DNA of 64,000 nt from Spongilla lacustris (GCA_949361645.1 OX442430.1:7488351-7552350); one strand, 5' to 3'; counted from the first letter of the stretch, positions 34,999 to 49,673 are shown. The notes: a model not told the origin generated them from the letters alone. Numbers and translations are program-made.

Positions 34999-35475
34999 AG
35001 GACTGTACATATTATACCAACAGAACTGTACATATTATACCAACATGACTGTACATATTATACCACAGAACTGTACATATTATACCACAGGACTGTACAT
35101 ATTATACCACAGAACTGTACATATTATACCACAGGACTGTATATATTATACCAACAGGACTGTACATATTACACCACAGGACTGTACATATTATACCAAC
35201 AGAACTGTACATATTATACCAACATGACTGTACATATTATACCACAGGACTGTATATATTATACCAACAGGACTGTACATATTATACCAACAGGACTGTA
35301 CATATTATGCCAATATGACTGTACATATTATACCAACAGAAATGTACATATTACACCACAGGACTATACATATTACACCACAGGACTATACATATTATAC
35401 CACAGGACTATACATATTATACCAACAGGACTGTACACATTACACCACAGGACTGTATATATTATACCAACAGGA
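34999..35475. repeat. About 22-bp minisatellite, about 21 units
   Basis: Unit GACTGTACATATTATACCA plus ACAG or CAG. The plus frame over it (repeated TVHIIPT) is not a gene. Confidence 0.93.
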
Positions 35476-35702
35476 TGTGGAGTATTGAACATATATACCA
35501 TACATGATATCACACAAACCATTCTATGTAGGTGGCACATTTGGCTGCTAGATCATAGACTGGCAGGCGTGCATTTAACAGACATCAAACCTTATCATTC
35601 ACTGCTTTTAGCATGACAATGTCAGGATAGACATAGTTTGTAACACAGGTAGCTTGAATGGGCGTAACTGCAAACACTTGTAACGAGTATGTAACTGGAA
35701 GA

Positions 35703-37680
35703 GTTAGCAACTGGAACACATAACTGGAAGCACTGGAACACATAACTGGAAGCACTGGAACACATAACTGGAAGCACTGGAACACATAGCTGGAAGCACT
35801 GGAACACATAACTGGAAGCACTGGAACACATAACTGGAAGCACTGGAACACATAACGGGAACACATAACTGGGAGCACTGGAACACATAACTGGTAGCAC
35901 TGGAACGCATAACTGGAAGCATTGGAACACATAACTGGAAGCACTGGAACACATAGCTGGAAGCACTGGAACACATAGCTGGAAGCACTGGAACACATAA
36001 CTGGAAGCACTGGAACACATAACTGGGAGCACTGGAACACATAACTGGAAGCACTGGAACACATAACTGGAAGCACTGGAACACATAACGGGAACACATA
36101 ACTGGGAGCACTGGAACACATAGCTGGAAGCACTGGAACACATAACTGGTAGCACTGGAACGCATAACTGGAAGCATTGGAACACATAGCTGGAAGCACT
36201 GGAACACATAACTGGTAGCACTGGAACGCATAACTGGAAGCATTGGAACACATAGCTGGAAGCACTGGAACACATAACTGGTAGCACTGGAACGCATAAC
36301 TGGAAGCATTGGAACACATAGCTGGAAGCACTGGAACACATAGCTGGAAGCATTGGAACACATAGCTGGAAGCACTGGAACACATAACTGGAATACATAA
36401 CTGGAAGCCCTGGTGACTGGAACACATAACTGGAAGCACTGGAACGCATAACTGGTAGCACTGGAACGCATAACTAGAAGCACTGGAACACATAACTGGA
36501 AGCATTGGAACACATAACTGGAAGCATTGGAACACATAACTGGAAGCATTGGAACACATAACTGGAAGCATTGGAACACATAACTGGAAGCATTGGAACA
36601 CATAACTGGAAGCATTGGAACACATAACTGGGAGCACTGGAACACATAACTGGAAGCAATGGAACACATAACTGGAAGCACTGGAACACATAACCGGACG
36701 CACTGGAACACATAACTGGAACACATAACAGGAAGCACTGGAACACATAACTGGAAGCACTGGAACACATAGCTGGAAGCACTGGAACACATAACCGGAC
36801 GCACTGGAACACATAACTGGAATACATAACTGGAAGCCCTGGTGACTGGAACACATAACTGGGAGCACTGGAACACATAACTGGAAGCACTGGAACGCAT
36901 AGCTGGAAGCATTGGAACACATAACCGGACGCACTGGAACACATAACTGGAACACATAACTGGAACACATAACTGGGAGCACTGGAACACATAACTGGTA
37001 GCACTGGAACGCATAACTGGAAGCATTGGAACGCATAACTGGAAGCATTGGAACACATAGCTGGAAGCACTGGAACACATAACTGGAAGCACTGGAACAC
37101 ATAACTGGAAGCACTGGAACACATAACTGGAAGCACTGGAACACATAGCTGGAAGCACTGGAACACATAACCGGACGCACTGGAACACATAACTGGAATA
37201 CATAACTGGAAGCCCTGGTGACTGGAACACATAACTGGGAGCACTGGAACACATAACTGGAAGCACTGGAACGCATAGCTGGAAGCATTGGAACACATAA
37301 CCGGACGCACTGGAACACATAACTGGAACACATAACTGGAACACATAACTGGGAGCACTGGAACACATAACTGGTAGCACTGGAACGCATAACTGGAAGC
37401 ATTGGAACGCATAGCTGGAAGCACTGGAACACATAACTGGAAGCACTGGAACACATAACTGGAAGCACTGGCACATAACTGGAAGCATTGGAACACATAA
37501 CTGGAAGCACTGGAACACATAACAGGAAGCACTGGAACACATAGCTGGAAGCACTGGAACACATAACTGGAAGCACTGGAACACATAACTGGAAGCACTG
37601 GAACACATAACTGGAAGCACTGGAACACATAACTGGAAGCACTGGAACACATAACCAGAACATGTGACTGGAAGCACTGG
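35703..37680. repeat. 2-kb, 22-bp minisatellite, about 90 units
   Basis: Unit contains GCACTGGAACACATAACTGG plus AA. Variants (ATTGG, TAGCTGG, GACGCAC) recur in blocks, showing higher-order repetition of several units. All three minus frames are open for hundreds of codons because the unit has no stop in any frame and 22 is not a multiple of 3; three units give a 22-residue periodic peptide (VPVLPVMCSSASSYVFQCFQ). I do not call a protein. Confidence 0.95.
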
Positions 37681-40600
37681 CAGCGGCACATACAGTGTTT
37701 GTGAGGGAGGGGAACATGTATAAGCCCACCAAACCATGGACCTGAGGCTGAAGGAACAGGGAGGGGTAGGACGCCTCGGAGTTACGCGGGCATGTCAAAC
37801 TGGATGCCCTCAACAGTGAAAGCTAAGGAACAAGTCCTCCCACCCCAGTACACATACTATGTTGGGCTTTTTGTGAAAGTGAACATGAGCTTACAGTTTC
37901 AGTATCCAAACCTAAGGATGCTGCACCAGGCCATGTGCACCTTCACAAAAATGTCTAAATGACCTACACTAGGCTGCATCTCACCACCAACGAGGCAAAG
38001 AAATACAAGACTGAACATTTTGGCAATGGTTTCCCAATCTGTATTTGATGTTCGTGGTATTGCTAAATGAAAGCTGAGGAGAAGTTCTGATATTGATATT
38101 ATACCAATGAGTTTGATTATTAAAAATAAAAATAAAAGCATTTTGTACTTTGACATACATGTAGTGTACAGCTGCTAGGTGAAGCGTTGCCATGTAAACA
38201 TAATCACCCAGCAGTGTTTCATCGTTGCGAGTACATTGTACGCGCTCATGCTTGCATACCATGCTCGTTTTCGGTGCTTCTTGATTCATAATATACATAC
38301 AAAAGATGTTGCATAATCGTAATTTCCGTGCCACAATTTGGACTGTCTGTCGAGCACAATTACTTTTTCTCAAATTGGAAAATCATTACTTCATAGTGCC
38401 CCAGGGAACTTATAATGCTCCCCCATACCTCCCTAGCTGAAGCAGCGGCCCCCCCCCCCCCCCCCCCCCCCCCCAAAGGCCTGGACCTCCCTGCGCAAAT
38501 CCCGCTGCGGTTCTGATTGTCTTCAAAAATATGATATGAATGTTACCCTGCGTTACGAGGAATGCAATTATGCGATTTTGTTGCAATAAATAAATAAAAT
38601 GCCCACGCTGAAAAGGGGGGACACTTGCCTATAGAATTCCTCATAAAGGAAGCTGTTGTAGCTGCGATATAAGGACTGGCACATCATTCCAGGTGTAGAG
38701 TAATTGCATTCCTTGCATAACGTAAGGTAACATTAATAATTCTTTGGGGAATCTGTGGCTACGTCAGACTCTACACTCCCATGCTACGGGCAATTAGCAG
38801 AAACATAGGTTTGAGTCCGTTTATATGTTCTAGACACCCACAAACCCATTCAATATCTATACTCAAGCATCTACATGTAAAGCGATCATACAGAGCATAG
38901 TGTCCCAAAATGATATAAAAGAACATAGTCTCGTACCCAGACCCAAATGTACGTAACGATGATTATACAACATCACGTACCTATGTACGCTAAAATATTA
39001 TCCTGTAAGCGATAATGCTTACGTAGGTTTGGGTCTGGGTACGAGACTAAAAAGAACACGTGGAACCTTAATTTTACTTTGACTTTTCAAACAGATCTAG
39101 CAAACAAGTTCTTCCGCTGGTCCTCAGCCGCGTGTCACAGTCATTTGACATCAATTATAATTATTCATGGCTAACATCGCATAACCTCTAGCTCTATTGG
39201 CGCCACTTGTATAACAATTACATGCAAGGGAGAGAGGAAAAACACGGGAAAGAGCTGGGTACGTGCATTCACACAACCACAACTCGAGGATAACGCGACG
39301 CTCCGTTTAAACTACCTTATACATCTAACTTACCATATGGCGTGAAAGCAAATACTTCACGTAGCATGTCGTCGCTCGCTACGCAACAACTCTTTTTTTT
39401 CACCGCGGCCAGTGCAGGGGCGAGGCCAGGTTGAGCAATATACCGGGGCTGTATCATCCTGTGTGTCGCGGTGGTGGTAAGGCCTAGAGGTTTAGCGAAC
39501 TGTCGCACGGAGAGATTGCGTGTTGAGTCAAATACTCACACAGCCACAGGTGTGCCACTCACAGGTTGTACAGGAGCAACGGGAGCAGCCGTGGTGGTTA
39601 TAAGAGTTTTTCCGAGGACGAAAACGAACGACACGATCCCAAAAAAAAAAATGCTGCATTGATTTTTCAGTAACGTTAGCTGCGCATGCGCGCGTCAAAT
39701 TTCCAAGGCAGCAGATTCTATTTGAGTTGCACGCCACGCCTATGGTTTGTCTGATGGACCCATCCCTTCACTCCCTTGAGTTCCCAATATATAGCTCGGC
39801 ATGTGCTGTATATCCACGAGAGGTGGTATGGAGGTGCGGCAGTTTGGATGGATGGCTAGGTCCCCAGACTGAACCTTAATCCTGGAACAGTATCATAAGG
39901 TATGCATGTGGCGGGACACATTGGTAAGTGGGTGACATCTATCTTCCCCCAACCCATCTCTCATCATTCTCGATTCTCTCCAGCAGAAGGAGCTATTATA
40001 GAGCTCTCATCCAGTCAGCTGAAGGAATCCCCCTCATGGGCAGGATGAAGCAAGACCTGGGGGCTGGGGGGGAGGTCCTACAGGTCCTGTAACTTTCTGT
40101 GGATATCTGGCAGCACCTTGTCACCATCCCCTCATCATCCCTGTACAACAGTGATATTTAGGACAGGGGGTGTCACATGCATGACTTGGTATATGTACTG
40201 TATCAGTGCTGAATAGAATTGAACTTTGATACCCATGTAGATCTAATGTGATTAAACTTTGAAGCCATTCTAGTGGGCAGACATGTACTAATCCCTCCTC
40301 CATTCAGGCACATGTAGATCATCTTTGATAAGGTTCAGTTTAGTGCACTTAAAGGCCTGACCACGCTCTTTTGATTGCTGCTGTATGTGCACACACTAGC
40401 CGCACCCACAAACATACATGCACTGCCTCGTACCCAAGCTATAATGGAGCTCAAGAAATGTTTGGCATATTTTTTTAGATTTGTGCTCTGTGGTGATAGA
40501 TTACTTCTCCCCTTAGAACTGCACCTATGGTGTTGAATGGGGGGTGGACCACTGCCAGTCCATGAAGACAATATGAAGAAGGTATTACAATTCCTCCAAA

Positions 40601-43600
40601 TTTGTGTACCTTTGAATGAATCTCAGCACTCCTTATTGCAGAGGTTGTATAGGGAGGATAATGGTGATTCAGAATCATTTGGCACAAGAAAGTATCTCAT
40701 AGCACGGTCATCGGTCCACACAATGTTACAAGCTGCTAAATGAGCATTGAACTTGAGCTGCCATTTGTACCTGCATGTCCTGTGCTTATTTGTATTATAA
40801 ATGTGGTGTGTGCACATGAAACACTATATAGAACAATACTGTAGTGACGGGTGGGTTAATAATAACTGTAACAGAATACAACAGGATTTAAATTTATTTT
40901 TGCTCAGGCAAGTGGATATTTAGATTTGGGAATACAGTATGCACAATTCACTAAAATTTTTAAGCTACAATCAATATTACAAAGTGTATGGTGAGGTGCT
41001 ATCACCTTCTTGGAGTGAGCAGCCAAATATTCAGATCAGAGCTTTCTCATTAGCTCGCACCAAAGTCATATTATGGCAGTTGGTGGCAATACGCTGATCA
41101 TGAACCACTTAGACAGGATTTGCTGTTGACTCCCTTTGAGAATGTGTCGACATAAAAATGGCAATATCGTAATTTTCAACTCCCTTATTGTAGCGAACCC
41201 TTGCTGGCTGATGACCAAATCATACACAGCTTTCCTAAACAGTTCCAATACACAGTTGCTGTACACATGCAGTCATGAATATACATTAACAGCTCCATGA
41301 ATTACCATTTTCCATCTGGTTATCAGTTTAAAAAATATTTAGAATAAAAGCAAAACATGCTTTTGACAAGCCAATGTGTATTAAAGGAGCAAAATATATC
41401 CAAAACCTCAAGTGGCTTTCAGAGCAATTCTAGATCAGAGCCCTTTCCAATCATTCACAGACAATCGATTGAGAAAATGTGTTACAGTTAAAAGGCAGCA
41501 ACAATCAAATATAACTTAAATGGCTGAGCATAAATGAAGTCCGGCATGCTTTTTCAGCTATTATGGACCCCCTCTGTCCTCTCATCATAATATACCACCC
41601 TCAGTAATATATCATTATGGCCACCCCCTAAATGGATACCAGGCTGCATCAACCATTAAAAGCGGATGGGCCAACAGAATCCTTAGCTGAAGTTATTTAT
41701 CTACACTGACTTCACCTTCTGATTGCCTGCCTGCATGCAACCTCCACCCACCTTGCAAATGCATTGCTTTTTGCCCCAGGTAAAACGCAGTGCTTTTTCA
41801 CAATGACTGAATTGCTCCTAACAATTAGATGTGTCATTAAACACCGTCCACATATTTATTATTGTTCATCTGGTTGACAAAATATGTGTATGCTGCAGGA
41901 CTCAAGTACGCCAAATCATACTTTTTTTTCACTATCATATTCACACACACATCAATGTACTGCAAATCTTTCTTGAGTCTTGAGATATGCAAGCATTTTG
42001 CAACCACTTTTATCCTGGTATATGTGTGCTGGTCAGGTTTTGTGTTTCCTGCCTTACTATTTCATGACCATATGTAGTGTGTGAGTAGTGATGGGGGGAT
42101 GTATTTTGTGTAGGGAATACATTTGTAAGTGTGAGAATGTGGGAGTTATGTATTTTGGCATTGTCCCACCCACACTCCACCCAGGCATACATGTACCATC
42201 CAAACACACCAGAGACCATCCACACACATCACACACCACCCATCCACACACATCACACCCAAATGCATAAACACACAACCACCCACAGAACACACTACCA
42301 TGCCCCCCAAAACACTCCAAACAACCAGATACCTACACTTAACACATATCTGCCACTGGTCCTACAGTGTAGCTTGCAAGTGCCACTGACAAACATACAA
42401 ATATTAATGTAAACATTTTAAACGTAATTTGCTTAGGTTGCACATAACAACACACCCCTAAAACCATCACACACACACACACACAAACAGACACATAAAC
42501 ACACACCATACACATCAAAACATACATACCCCTCATCCAAAAAAACACAGACAGACACACATAACACGTGCACCGTAACGGATGACATCAAAATTAACAA
42601 ACCGTACAACTCAGTAGGTAAAGGACTCCTCTATCTACATCCCGAATTTGAGGCGTATAACCAATTGGGTTAGCGCTGACAGTGTGGAAAATAATTAGAG
42701 CACCAAAATCATTTTCCACATATAGAGTGATATGAACAAGTGTACGAAATTTGAAAGGAAAGGGTCAGTTGTACAGTTACGCATATATACCGCTTTGTTC
42801 AACGTAGAGTTTTTATGGTGATAAAATTTAAAAGCTGGACACTGTCCCATACATTGGTCTATATAAATAAATGTATAGTTTGTACCGATATTGTGCTAAA
42901 TAATGTGGTATGTTGGAGATACCAAACTCCTCCACACACCAAGTATAGATAATTTAAATTATACATTTATGCTCAATTGTACTGTATAGTTTAAAATCAA
43001 TCAGACATAGAAGTATACCTCTTGTGGCTTTTAAAATTTCCATCAGTCTACTAAGTCATTCCTAGTATTGAGAACTATACAATGGAGTTCTGGATTTTTT
43101 AATTAGCCATACATGTACATATTTTGTCCTGGAATGGTATAGCACAGAGCACCTCAAGTTTACCATATCACAATGTTATAAATTGCATTGTATGAATTTA
43201 TGACCTGTCACTTATGCAATTCCAAGATGGCCTAACCGAATATGTAATTTATAGGATCCTCCCTGTCTACCTTCCAGATCAGATGGGACGTGGCCTGGGG
43301 CCACTTTAACCCTTCAGTATGCCCTGCAGGATGGCAAAAGTGGATGACTCACCATTCAGATGCATAATGAAATCTGATATTGCATAGGAGATATGGCAGC
43401 ACAGGTTAATGTGACTTAATTTGCTGATAAGAGGTACATAGCAACCTCAGTTCTACTCAGTGGAGGCATTATTTGACATCAAGGTCATTGACACTGATGC
43501 TCCATCACATCTTAACCATTTGCTGGAATCAGTGTTGGAGTCTGGAGCTAATGAGAAGAAGATTTATGAGCAGGCAGGCTGTAGCTGAGGAGTGATGTCA

Positions 43601-44455
43601 GCCAGCTGATGGGCTTCTACACGGAGAACTTCAAGTTTAAAAGAGCAACCTGCACACAAATGGGATTCTGAAACATGCGACCATGTTAGGGCCTGACTAG
43701 CCTTTGCCATCATAAAGGCATACATGCAGTTTGTGTTTGAGGGACTTGGTTTGATGACAGGGCACCTCACTACTCCACCCTTCTACCTTAGGCTTATCAT
43801 GTCTCCAGGTACACATGTAAGAATTATCTTTTTAATCATTTGACGAAATAATTTTTGACCCCCATTTTATGATATTAAAATTTAACTGCAATAGTTTTCC
43901 AATACTTTTGGGTTTCGCTATCACAAGCCGTGACTTTAATGATCCCTATGCTGAGGTAAAGTATAAAATCATCCTGTTCTACGAATATAATCTCTGACCC
44001 ATGCATGAATTGAATTGGCATATTGATGTTGCAAATGGTGAGACATTTTGGACCCATCCACACACAAATACAAAGGGTGAGAGAAATCGAGCACGGCTCG
44101 TTTGTACTCAGCCTCCTGGTATTCCCACAAGATTAAGAATGGCCTCGTGAAAACACAATAATCCAAATTTTTTGGCTAAGATGCCAGCTGAGCTTCTCCT
44201 ATCGCAATCTGCAATAATGTGCATCAGAGGCTCGAGGTCTGCCGGCTTATCATGCACAGACCCACAAACATGTTTATTGAGGGCATTCTGTGAGCCGCTC
44301 CGTTTGAACATTGAACATTTGAACTCCTGTAGGCATTTATTAATCAATTTGTGCGCATCAAGTTTTATACATCAAATACTGCAGTACTGAACAATAAAAC
44401 ATATATACGCTTGCAGGCGCACATATTTATATATATATATATACAAACACACCAC
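37681..44455. other. Long region without a supportable gene
   Basis: Contents: poly-C at 38448-38474; snapback repeat 38926-39049; an exon-like minus frame at 39345-39445 ending at a GTAAGT donor (contains SDDMLREVFAFTPYG) but otherwise unsupported; CA-rich stretch 42170-42560; foldback-family fragment 42568-42860; a minus frame at 44090-44350 (SGSQNALNKHVCGSVHDKPA) that looks coding-like but shifts frame near 44110. I recognise no family. Confidence 0.4.
38926..39049. mobile_element. Snapback repeat, GTCTCGTACCCAGACCC type
   Basis: TAGTCTCGTACCCAGACCCA at the left end and its complement GGGTCTGGGTACGAGACTA at the right. Family members at 47227-47450, 52885-52986, 57863-57937 and 59160-59231. 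Confidence 0.75.
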
Positions 44456-44620
<165 letters not shown>

Positions 44621-44987
44621 CATTCAATGGATCCAGGCAATCCCTAATTTAAAAGCCACCTACATGTCAGTGTACTAACCACAGTGGAAAATAAATTTAT
44701 TTGTCACGCGATAAATATATTCATTACCCCCATACCCGGTAAACACCTGATAAACATTCCGTAGAAAATTGCAGTGGCAAATGGAATACTGAGAATCTCA
44801 CTTCATATGCCGTACATCAGAGGAGGTCTAGAGCTTGAAGAAAGAACGGACGTTTCTTTTTTTTTTTTGCATTGGATCCATACTATACACCTCTGAGCCT
44901 CTCAGTTATAAATTTACATGCAAGTCAATCATAAATGCGCTATGTAACTCTATACTAACGAAACTCTTGCATGCACTTGCCATTCGT

Positions 44988-45690
44988 CTACCTAATGCTC
45001 AATCGCGCCAATTTTCCGAGCGCCTCATCCGTTCCATCGTCTTCGTCGTCGTCACTTCCTCTGGGCGTGCCCTCGACCTCGTCCATGCAGTTGTACCCCA
45101 ACTTCTTGCAGCGTCCGCATAGATGCTGTTGGTGCGGCAGACCACCCTCTCGCTGCGGTCCCCCTCCTTGCGGAGGTCGCAGCTCCGGCATGATCATTTT
45201 CTTGCATTTCAAGCACTGCTGGCCATACCCGTTCCAAGAGTTCCCGCTGTACCACGTGTTGTCGCAGTCAGTGCACCGGAACGTACCGAACATTCGACGA
45301 TAGCCTCGTTCCTGCCGGGGTGTCAAACCATGCAAAATGTATCATTATTATACCCCGGTATATACCGGTATAATATAATATTATATATATAAATATTTAA
45401 TCCGCGCCGAAAGGGCATGTGTACGCAATGCTACTGGAATGGAAGCCAACCAAAATCCCCTCACACATACACTAGTATACATGATAAAAACTTACGCCCT
45501 CCAACGGCCATCGCAGCTCATAAGGATACCTTTCTTCGCGACACCTAGGCCTCTTGCAAGTCTTCAATCCCCCTCTGGTTTGGTAGACTTTCCACTTGTA
45601 GCCGCACTTGCATTCATAGTTAGCCACCATACGCCACTGCGCAAGTTTCGTGATATCTCTACGAGCAGAACTAGCAGCTTTGCTCGCCAT
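44988..45690 (-). CDS. 3CxxC/ZAR1-like zinc-ribbon protein, intact copy
   Basis: Two exons: 45690-45496 (start MASKAASSARRD) and 45311-44988, phase 0, 172 residues. Exon 1 has YECKCGYKWKVY and LKTCKRPRC. Exon 2 has FGTFRCTDCDNTWYSGNSW, QQCLKCKKMI and LCGRCKKLGYNC, then an acidic tail (SDDDEDDGTDEALGKLAR). Known: the zf-3CxxC fold (ZAR1 and RTP families) has three CxxC pairs with an aromatic F-x-C-x-x-C-x-x-x-W start; ZAR proteins bind maternal mRNA 3' ends. The cysteine pattern fits, but this protein has more CxxC pairs and is much shorter than ZAR1. Assignment is by motif only. RNA binding is plausible, not shown. Two further copies lie at 46.3-46.7 and 52.2-52.8 kb. Confidence 0.72.
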
Positions 45691-46321
45691 TTGCGACCGT
45701 AAAACTATTGAATTGTATATTTCCTTATTTGGTGTTCTGATAAGAGTTATAACATTTCGAATTGCACTAATAATTAAACCGTCTCCCTATACTTCGCTCC
45801 GCCATTATTTGCCTCCGAGGGGCTAGGTGGTCTCATTTTCACCGACAAAGCCAGTCGTGTATTGGAATAATACTGTGCAGTGGGAAAAGTCCACTAAAGT
45901 TGTTGTTAACTTTGTGAGCCATTTGAATTCAGTTTTATTTCCCTAGCTTATTAAGACCATATATATATATATAGCATGCATGCCGTGATACGGACAGAAG
46001 TATTCAATACTACATGCGTCCATGTGCATGCATTGAAAATAACTACTCATGCATGCTTGAGACTACAAAGCTTTTAAAGTCCAGCCAACTGAGCCAAGTG
46101 ATAAATACATTCAAAGTTTGCATTATGTATTCATGCATACGCGTGGGTCAGCGTGACTAAAATCATTTCGGCTTATAGAAAATGTGCCGTGTATGCATTC
46201 GTGCAGCATATATACAGTGGCAGGTATATGTACTAAGAACTCTTGCTGATAACAAGAATTGGTTACATAAAAAGAAAATCTAGATGTTATCATATATAAC
46301 TTGAATATGCATGCACTCTAC

Positions 46322-46617
46322 CTAGATGTTCACGCGCGCCGTCGTCACTTCCTCTGCCGACCGAGGTCTACAGCCAGAGGCCTCGCTCTCGACCTCATCC
46401 AATTCATAGCTCGATGTGCAAGTGCATGTCATCCATGCAATTGTATATATACCCAAACTTCTTGCAGCTCCGCACAGTACCTTTTCGGCTGCGGGCCTTT
46501 TCCTTGGAGAGGTCGGAGCTCCGCTATGATCATTTTCACTGATGCACTGCTGGCCGTACCGAACCCGTTCCAAGAATTTCCGCTGTACCCATGGGCGCCC
46601 CCAAAATTTCTGGAAGG

Positions 46618-46661
<44 letters not shown>

Positions 46662-46725
46662 TGCCCCGGGGACACCTATATATGGTACCACATGTTGCTG
46701 TTCCGAACATTATGCAATACATGTA
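46322..46725 (-). pseudogene. 3CxxC zinc-ribbon pseudogene
   Basis: Minus-strand remains of exon 2: MFGT, then an inserted block with a 40-base poly-G/C tract (46620-46661), then YSGNSWNG and KMIIAELRPLQGKGPQ. Frames shift repeatedly, the CxxC pairs RCTDC and QQC.KC are lost, and no exon 1 is found upstream. Confidence 0.7.
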
Positions 46726-48310
46726 GTCCTGTTCCTGCGCGTTCCAAGCCTATATATAGAAGCAGGATACTGAAAACCAACCACCACCCCCCACTTATAA
46801 TTATCTCATACTACACTGCAAGCGATAAATTGCCGATAATGTGCTCACATGTACGTAGTGTCTGGGTACGTACCCGACTGATCGATCAGTCGGGTGCTTA
46901 CGTAGTCTGGGTACCCGATCAGTCGGGTACCCAGACTAGTGCTTATGTAAATTTGGGTGATGAATTTGTGGGGTTACATGTACTACATACGTAGGGATGA
47001 CCAGTAGAGTATGACCGTTACGGGTCACATCTTTGGATACATGCACTACTCAATTGCAGCTAGCCTTTCATGGTGATGGAAGCGTTTAATGAGTTAACTA
47101 CTTACCAAAAGTGGCTATTTGGGCAAGGGGGAGCATTGAAGGTGCGTTCTATAAAAGCTAGGCGATGGTTAATTCAAGCCAGTGAATATCTAAGAATAAT
47201 GGCTAAGATAGATGGTCCCTGCTATTCTCGTACCCAGACCCTATAGCTGCGGATGGATTACATCACCGCTACGTGGAAAGAGGTATTTAACTTCCATTCT
47301 TTTGCGGTCATGATTGCACTTGATTTAAGAACACTTGATAGTTGACTAACCTCCAAATGTGCCATAACACTTTCTTGTGCTGTGAGAAGTGTGAGGTGAT
47401 GCAATCCATCAGCAGCTGCGTCCGTTGGGTCTGGGGCCGAGACTAGTCTACCTAAGGCCCACCTTCTTATAGGGCATGGGTCAGGAGCTTATTAACTGCA
47501 GTGTACTACAGAGACTTCAGCATTCATAATGAAAGTACTAAATAAACAGCACTGAATTAGTTGCTGGATCAATTAAGTTATACGACGTTGGATCCAATAC
47601 TTAGTGCACACACTGCTGCAGGTCAAAAATTAAGTGTATCCAGTAATAGGACCACAAGGCAAGTGGTACACCACGCTGCCCTATCATGGTGACTTTTTAT
47701 ACTTCACCCACCTGTGATTATTTAACGGAATAATTATGTTTTGTAGTTATAATTAGTAGTTGTGTTACAGGTAGGTTATCTAGTAAGGGTGCCGCATGGG
47801 GAAGGACGCTCATCAGTGATTTTCCAAACTTGCATCTCACCTTGCTGTCCATGGCTGTGTGCCAAAGTCCATGGCAACCTTTGAACTCTATATATATGCA
47901 AGGCTTAACATCTCCCTGATGAGGGGGGAGGGGGGGGGGGGGGGATGTTATCTAGGTCCTAGATTATATTCATACTTTTTAGTTTTATAAATATAACTAT
48001 TGTGGGTGTTAAGTTATAATTATAAATAATGTATTTTATTTATTTTTATGTATTTCTTACTGCTGTGCATACTGAATAATGTATATTATTACTAAGCATG
48101 CAACACGTTCTCTTTTATTGCCTCCTGGGTTGCCATAACCAAAGTCCACGATCCTGTCCAGCTTATATGGCAAACTTGTCATCATCCTAGTCCGTTCTAA
48201 TGCCAGAGCCATAGTGTTAAGATCCCTGATGCCGGTTACTGGACTTTAATCCCACATGTGATGTATGTATGATTGTAAATTTTTGTACCAGTAAATAAAA
48301 ACAGATGTAT
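46726..48310. other. Non-coding stretch with palindromic repeats
   Basis: 46858-46938 is a nested palindrome of GGGTACCCGATCAGTCGGGTACCC type. 47227-47450 has snapback ends (CTCGTACCCAGACCC / GGGTCTGGGGCCGAGA). A poly-G tract lies at 47925-47943. No gene recognised. Confidence 0.5.
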
Positions 48311-48774
48311 GTGTTTTATTGTTATCATTATTGATATGTTCTATACCACATCATCAATGATGTCTCCTAAAAACTGTCATGATGACAAATACAGAACACA
48401 CAAGACAGATGATATATGATGACAGTTGATGCCTATAATAATTCCTCTGATCACACACATGCACATGCACACACACACACACACAACACAAATATGAACA
48501 AGAACACACACAAAAAATGCTAAAGCAGCTTTAGCCACTGCAGCCACTATAGCATTGGATGTGCTAGGTCACCAGCTTGGTCAGCTGATCTGAAGCAGCT
48601 CGGGGTTTGTCTCCATGATCCTATCCAGCAGCCTCTTGAGGTAGCTGTGCAGGGCTTCTAGCTCCTGGTCTGTGGTCTTCAAGCGTTCCCTCGTCCTTAG
48701 CAGAGCCTTGATCAAGTCCTGACAGAGGTGGAGAGACAAAAGCTCCATGTTCCATCCTCACACTTGTCTACCCA

Positions 48775-48930
48775 TGCTGTTCACACTATAACACCCAGGG
48801 TGTTCACATTACACCCCTTCTCCTTACTATAACACCCAGGGTGTTCACACTACACACCTTCTCCTTACCATAATACCCAGGGTGTTCACACTACACACCT
48901 TCTCCTTACCATAACACCCAGGGTGTTCAT
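48775..48930. repeat. About 41-bp minisatellite in FIP copy A intron
   Basis: Repeats of ATAACACCCAGGGTGTTCAC plus ACTACACACCTTCTCCTTACC, also present at 63025-63140 in copy B. Confidence 0.85.
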
Positions 48931-49024
48931 ACTACACCCCTTGTTACCATAGTACTCACACTTAACATTATGACCCCTCTACTAAGCATCCATCTCTTAG
49001 GAGGGGGAGTATGACTAACCCCTA

Positions 49025-49400
49025 CCCCCCACCCCCACCCCCTACCCCCATACTACTGGTGGGGTGCTAAGGGAGCCCCTCCCCCATCCCCTCCCCCCAC
49101 ACTACTGGTGAGGTACTAAGGGAGCCCCTCCCCCTTCCCCTCCCCCCACACTACTGGTGGGGTACTAAGGGAGCTCCTCCCCCTTCCCCTCCCCCCATAC
49201 TACTGGTGGGGTACTAAGGGAACCCCTCCCCCTTCCCCTCCCCCTTCCCCTCCCCCACACTACTGGTGGGGTACTAAGGGAGCCCCTCCCCCTTCCCCTC
49301 CCCCCATACTACTGGTGGGGTACTAAGGGAGCCCCTCCCCCTTCCCCTCCCCCCACACTACTGGTGGGGTACTAAGGGAACCCTCCCCCTTCCCCTCCCC
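49025..49400. repeat. About 57-bp C-rich minisatellite in FIP copy A, 6-7 units
   Basis: Unit CCCCACACTACTGGTGGGGT plus ACTAAGGGAGCCCCTCCCCC. In copy B (63180-63250) only about one unit is present, so the array expanded in copy A or shrank in B. Confidence 0.9.
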
Positions 49401-49673
49401 CTACTCACCTCTTTAGACCACTTGGCCCAGTCTTCTGTAGTCATGCTTTCAAAGTCGCAATCAGCGAGGGAGGTACCCTCACATGAGACTGGTCAACTAT
49501 CACCCGAGTGAATAGAAGGATCACTGGCCTACTCTATTGGAGCCCTCTGCTGCCCCTGAGGACCCTTTGGTGGGACTACAGGTCCCAGCTGAGCCTCCTC
49601 GGAGGGCGGTGACATCACACTGATGCTCGCAGAGTGTTGCCTAGCAACAGAGTCATTGCTCTGTGTCAGGGGT

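Noticed and set aside
35585..37813. 742-, 677- and 405-codon minus-strand frames
   Set aside because: Generated by the 22-bp minisatellite, which has no stop in any frame. No signal peptide, domain or splice support.
39317..39508. Exon-like minus frame ending at GTAAGT (SDDMLREVFAFTPYG)
   Set aside because: Single donor only; no partner exon found downstream, so not called as a gene.
43875..44350. Coding-like minus frames (SGSQNALNKHVCGSVHDKPA and AVLDFSHPLYLCVDGSKM)
   Set aside because: Two adjacent frames with a shift near 44110; family not recognised, probably a decayed repeat, left unnamed.
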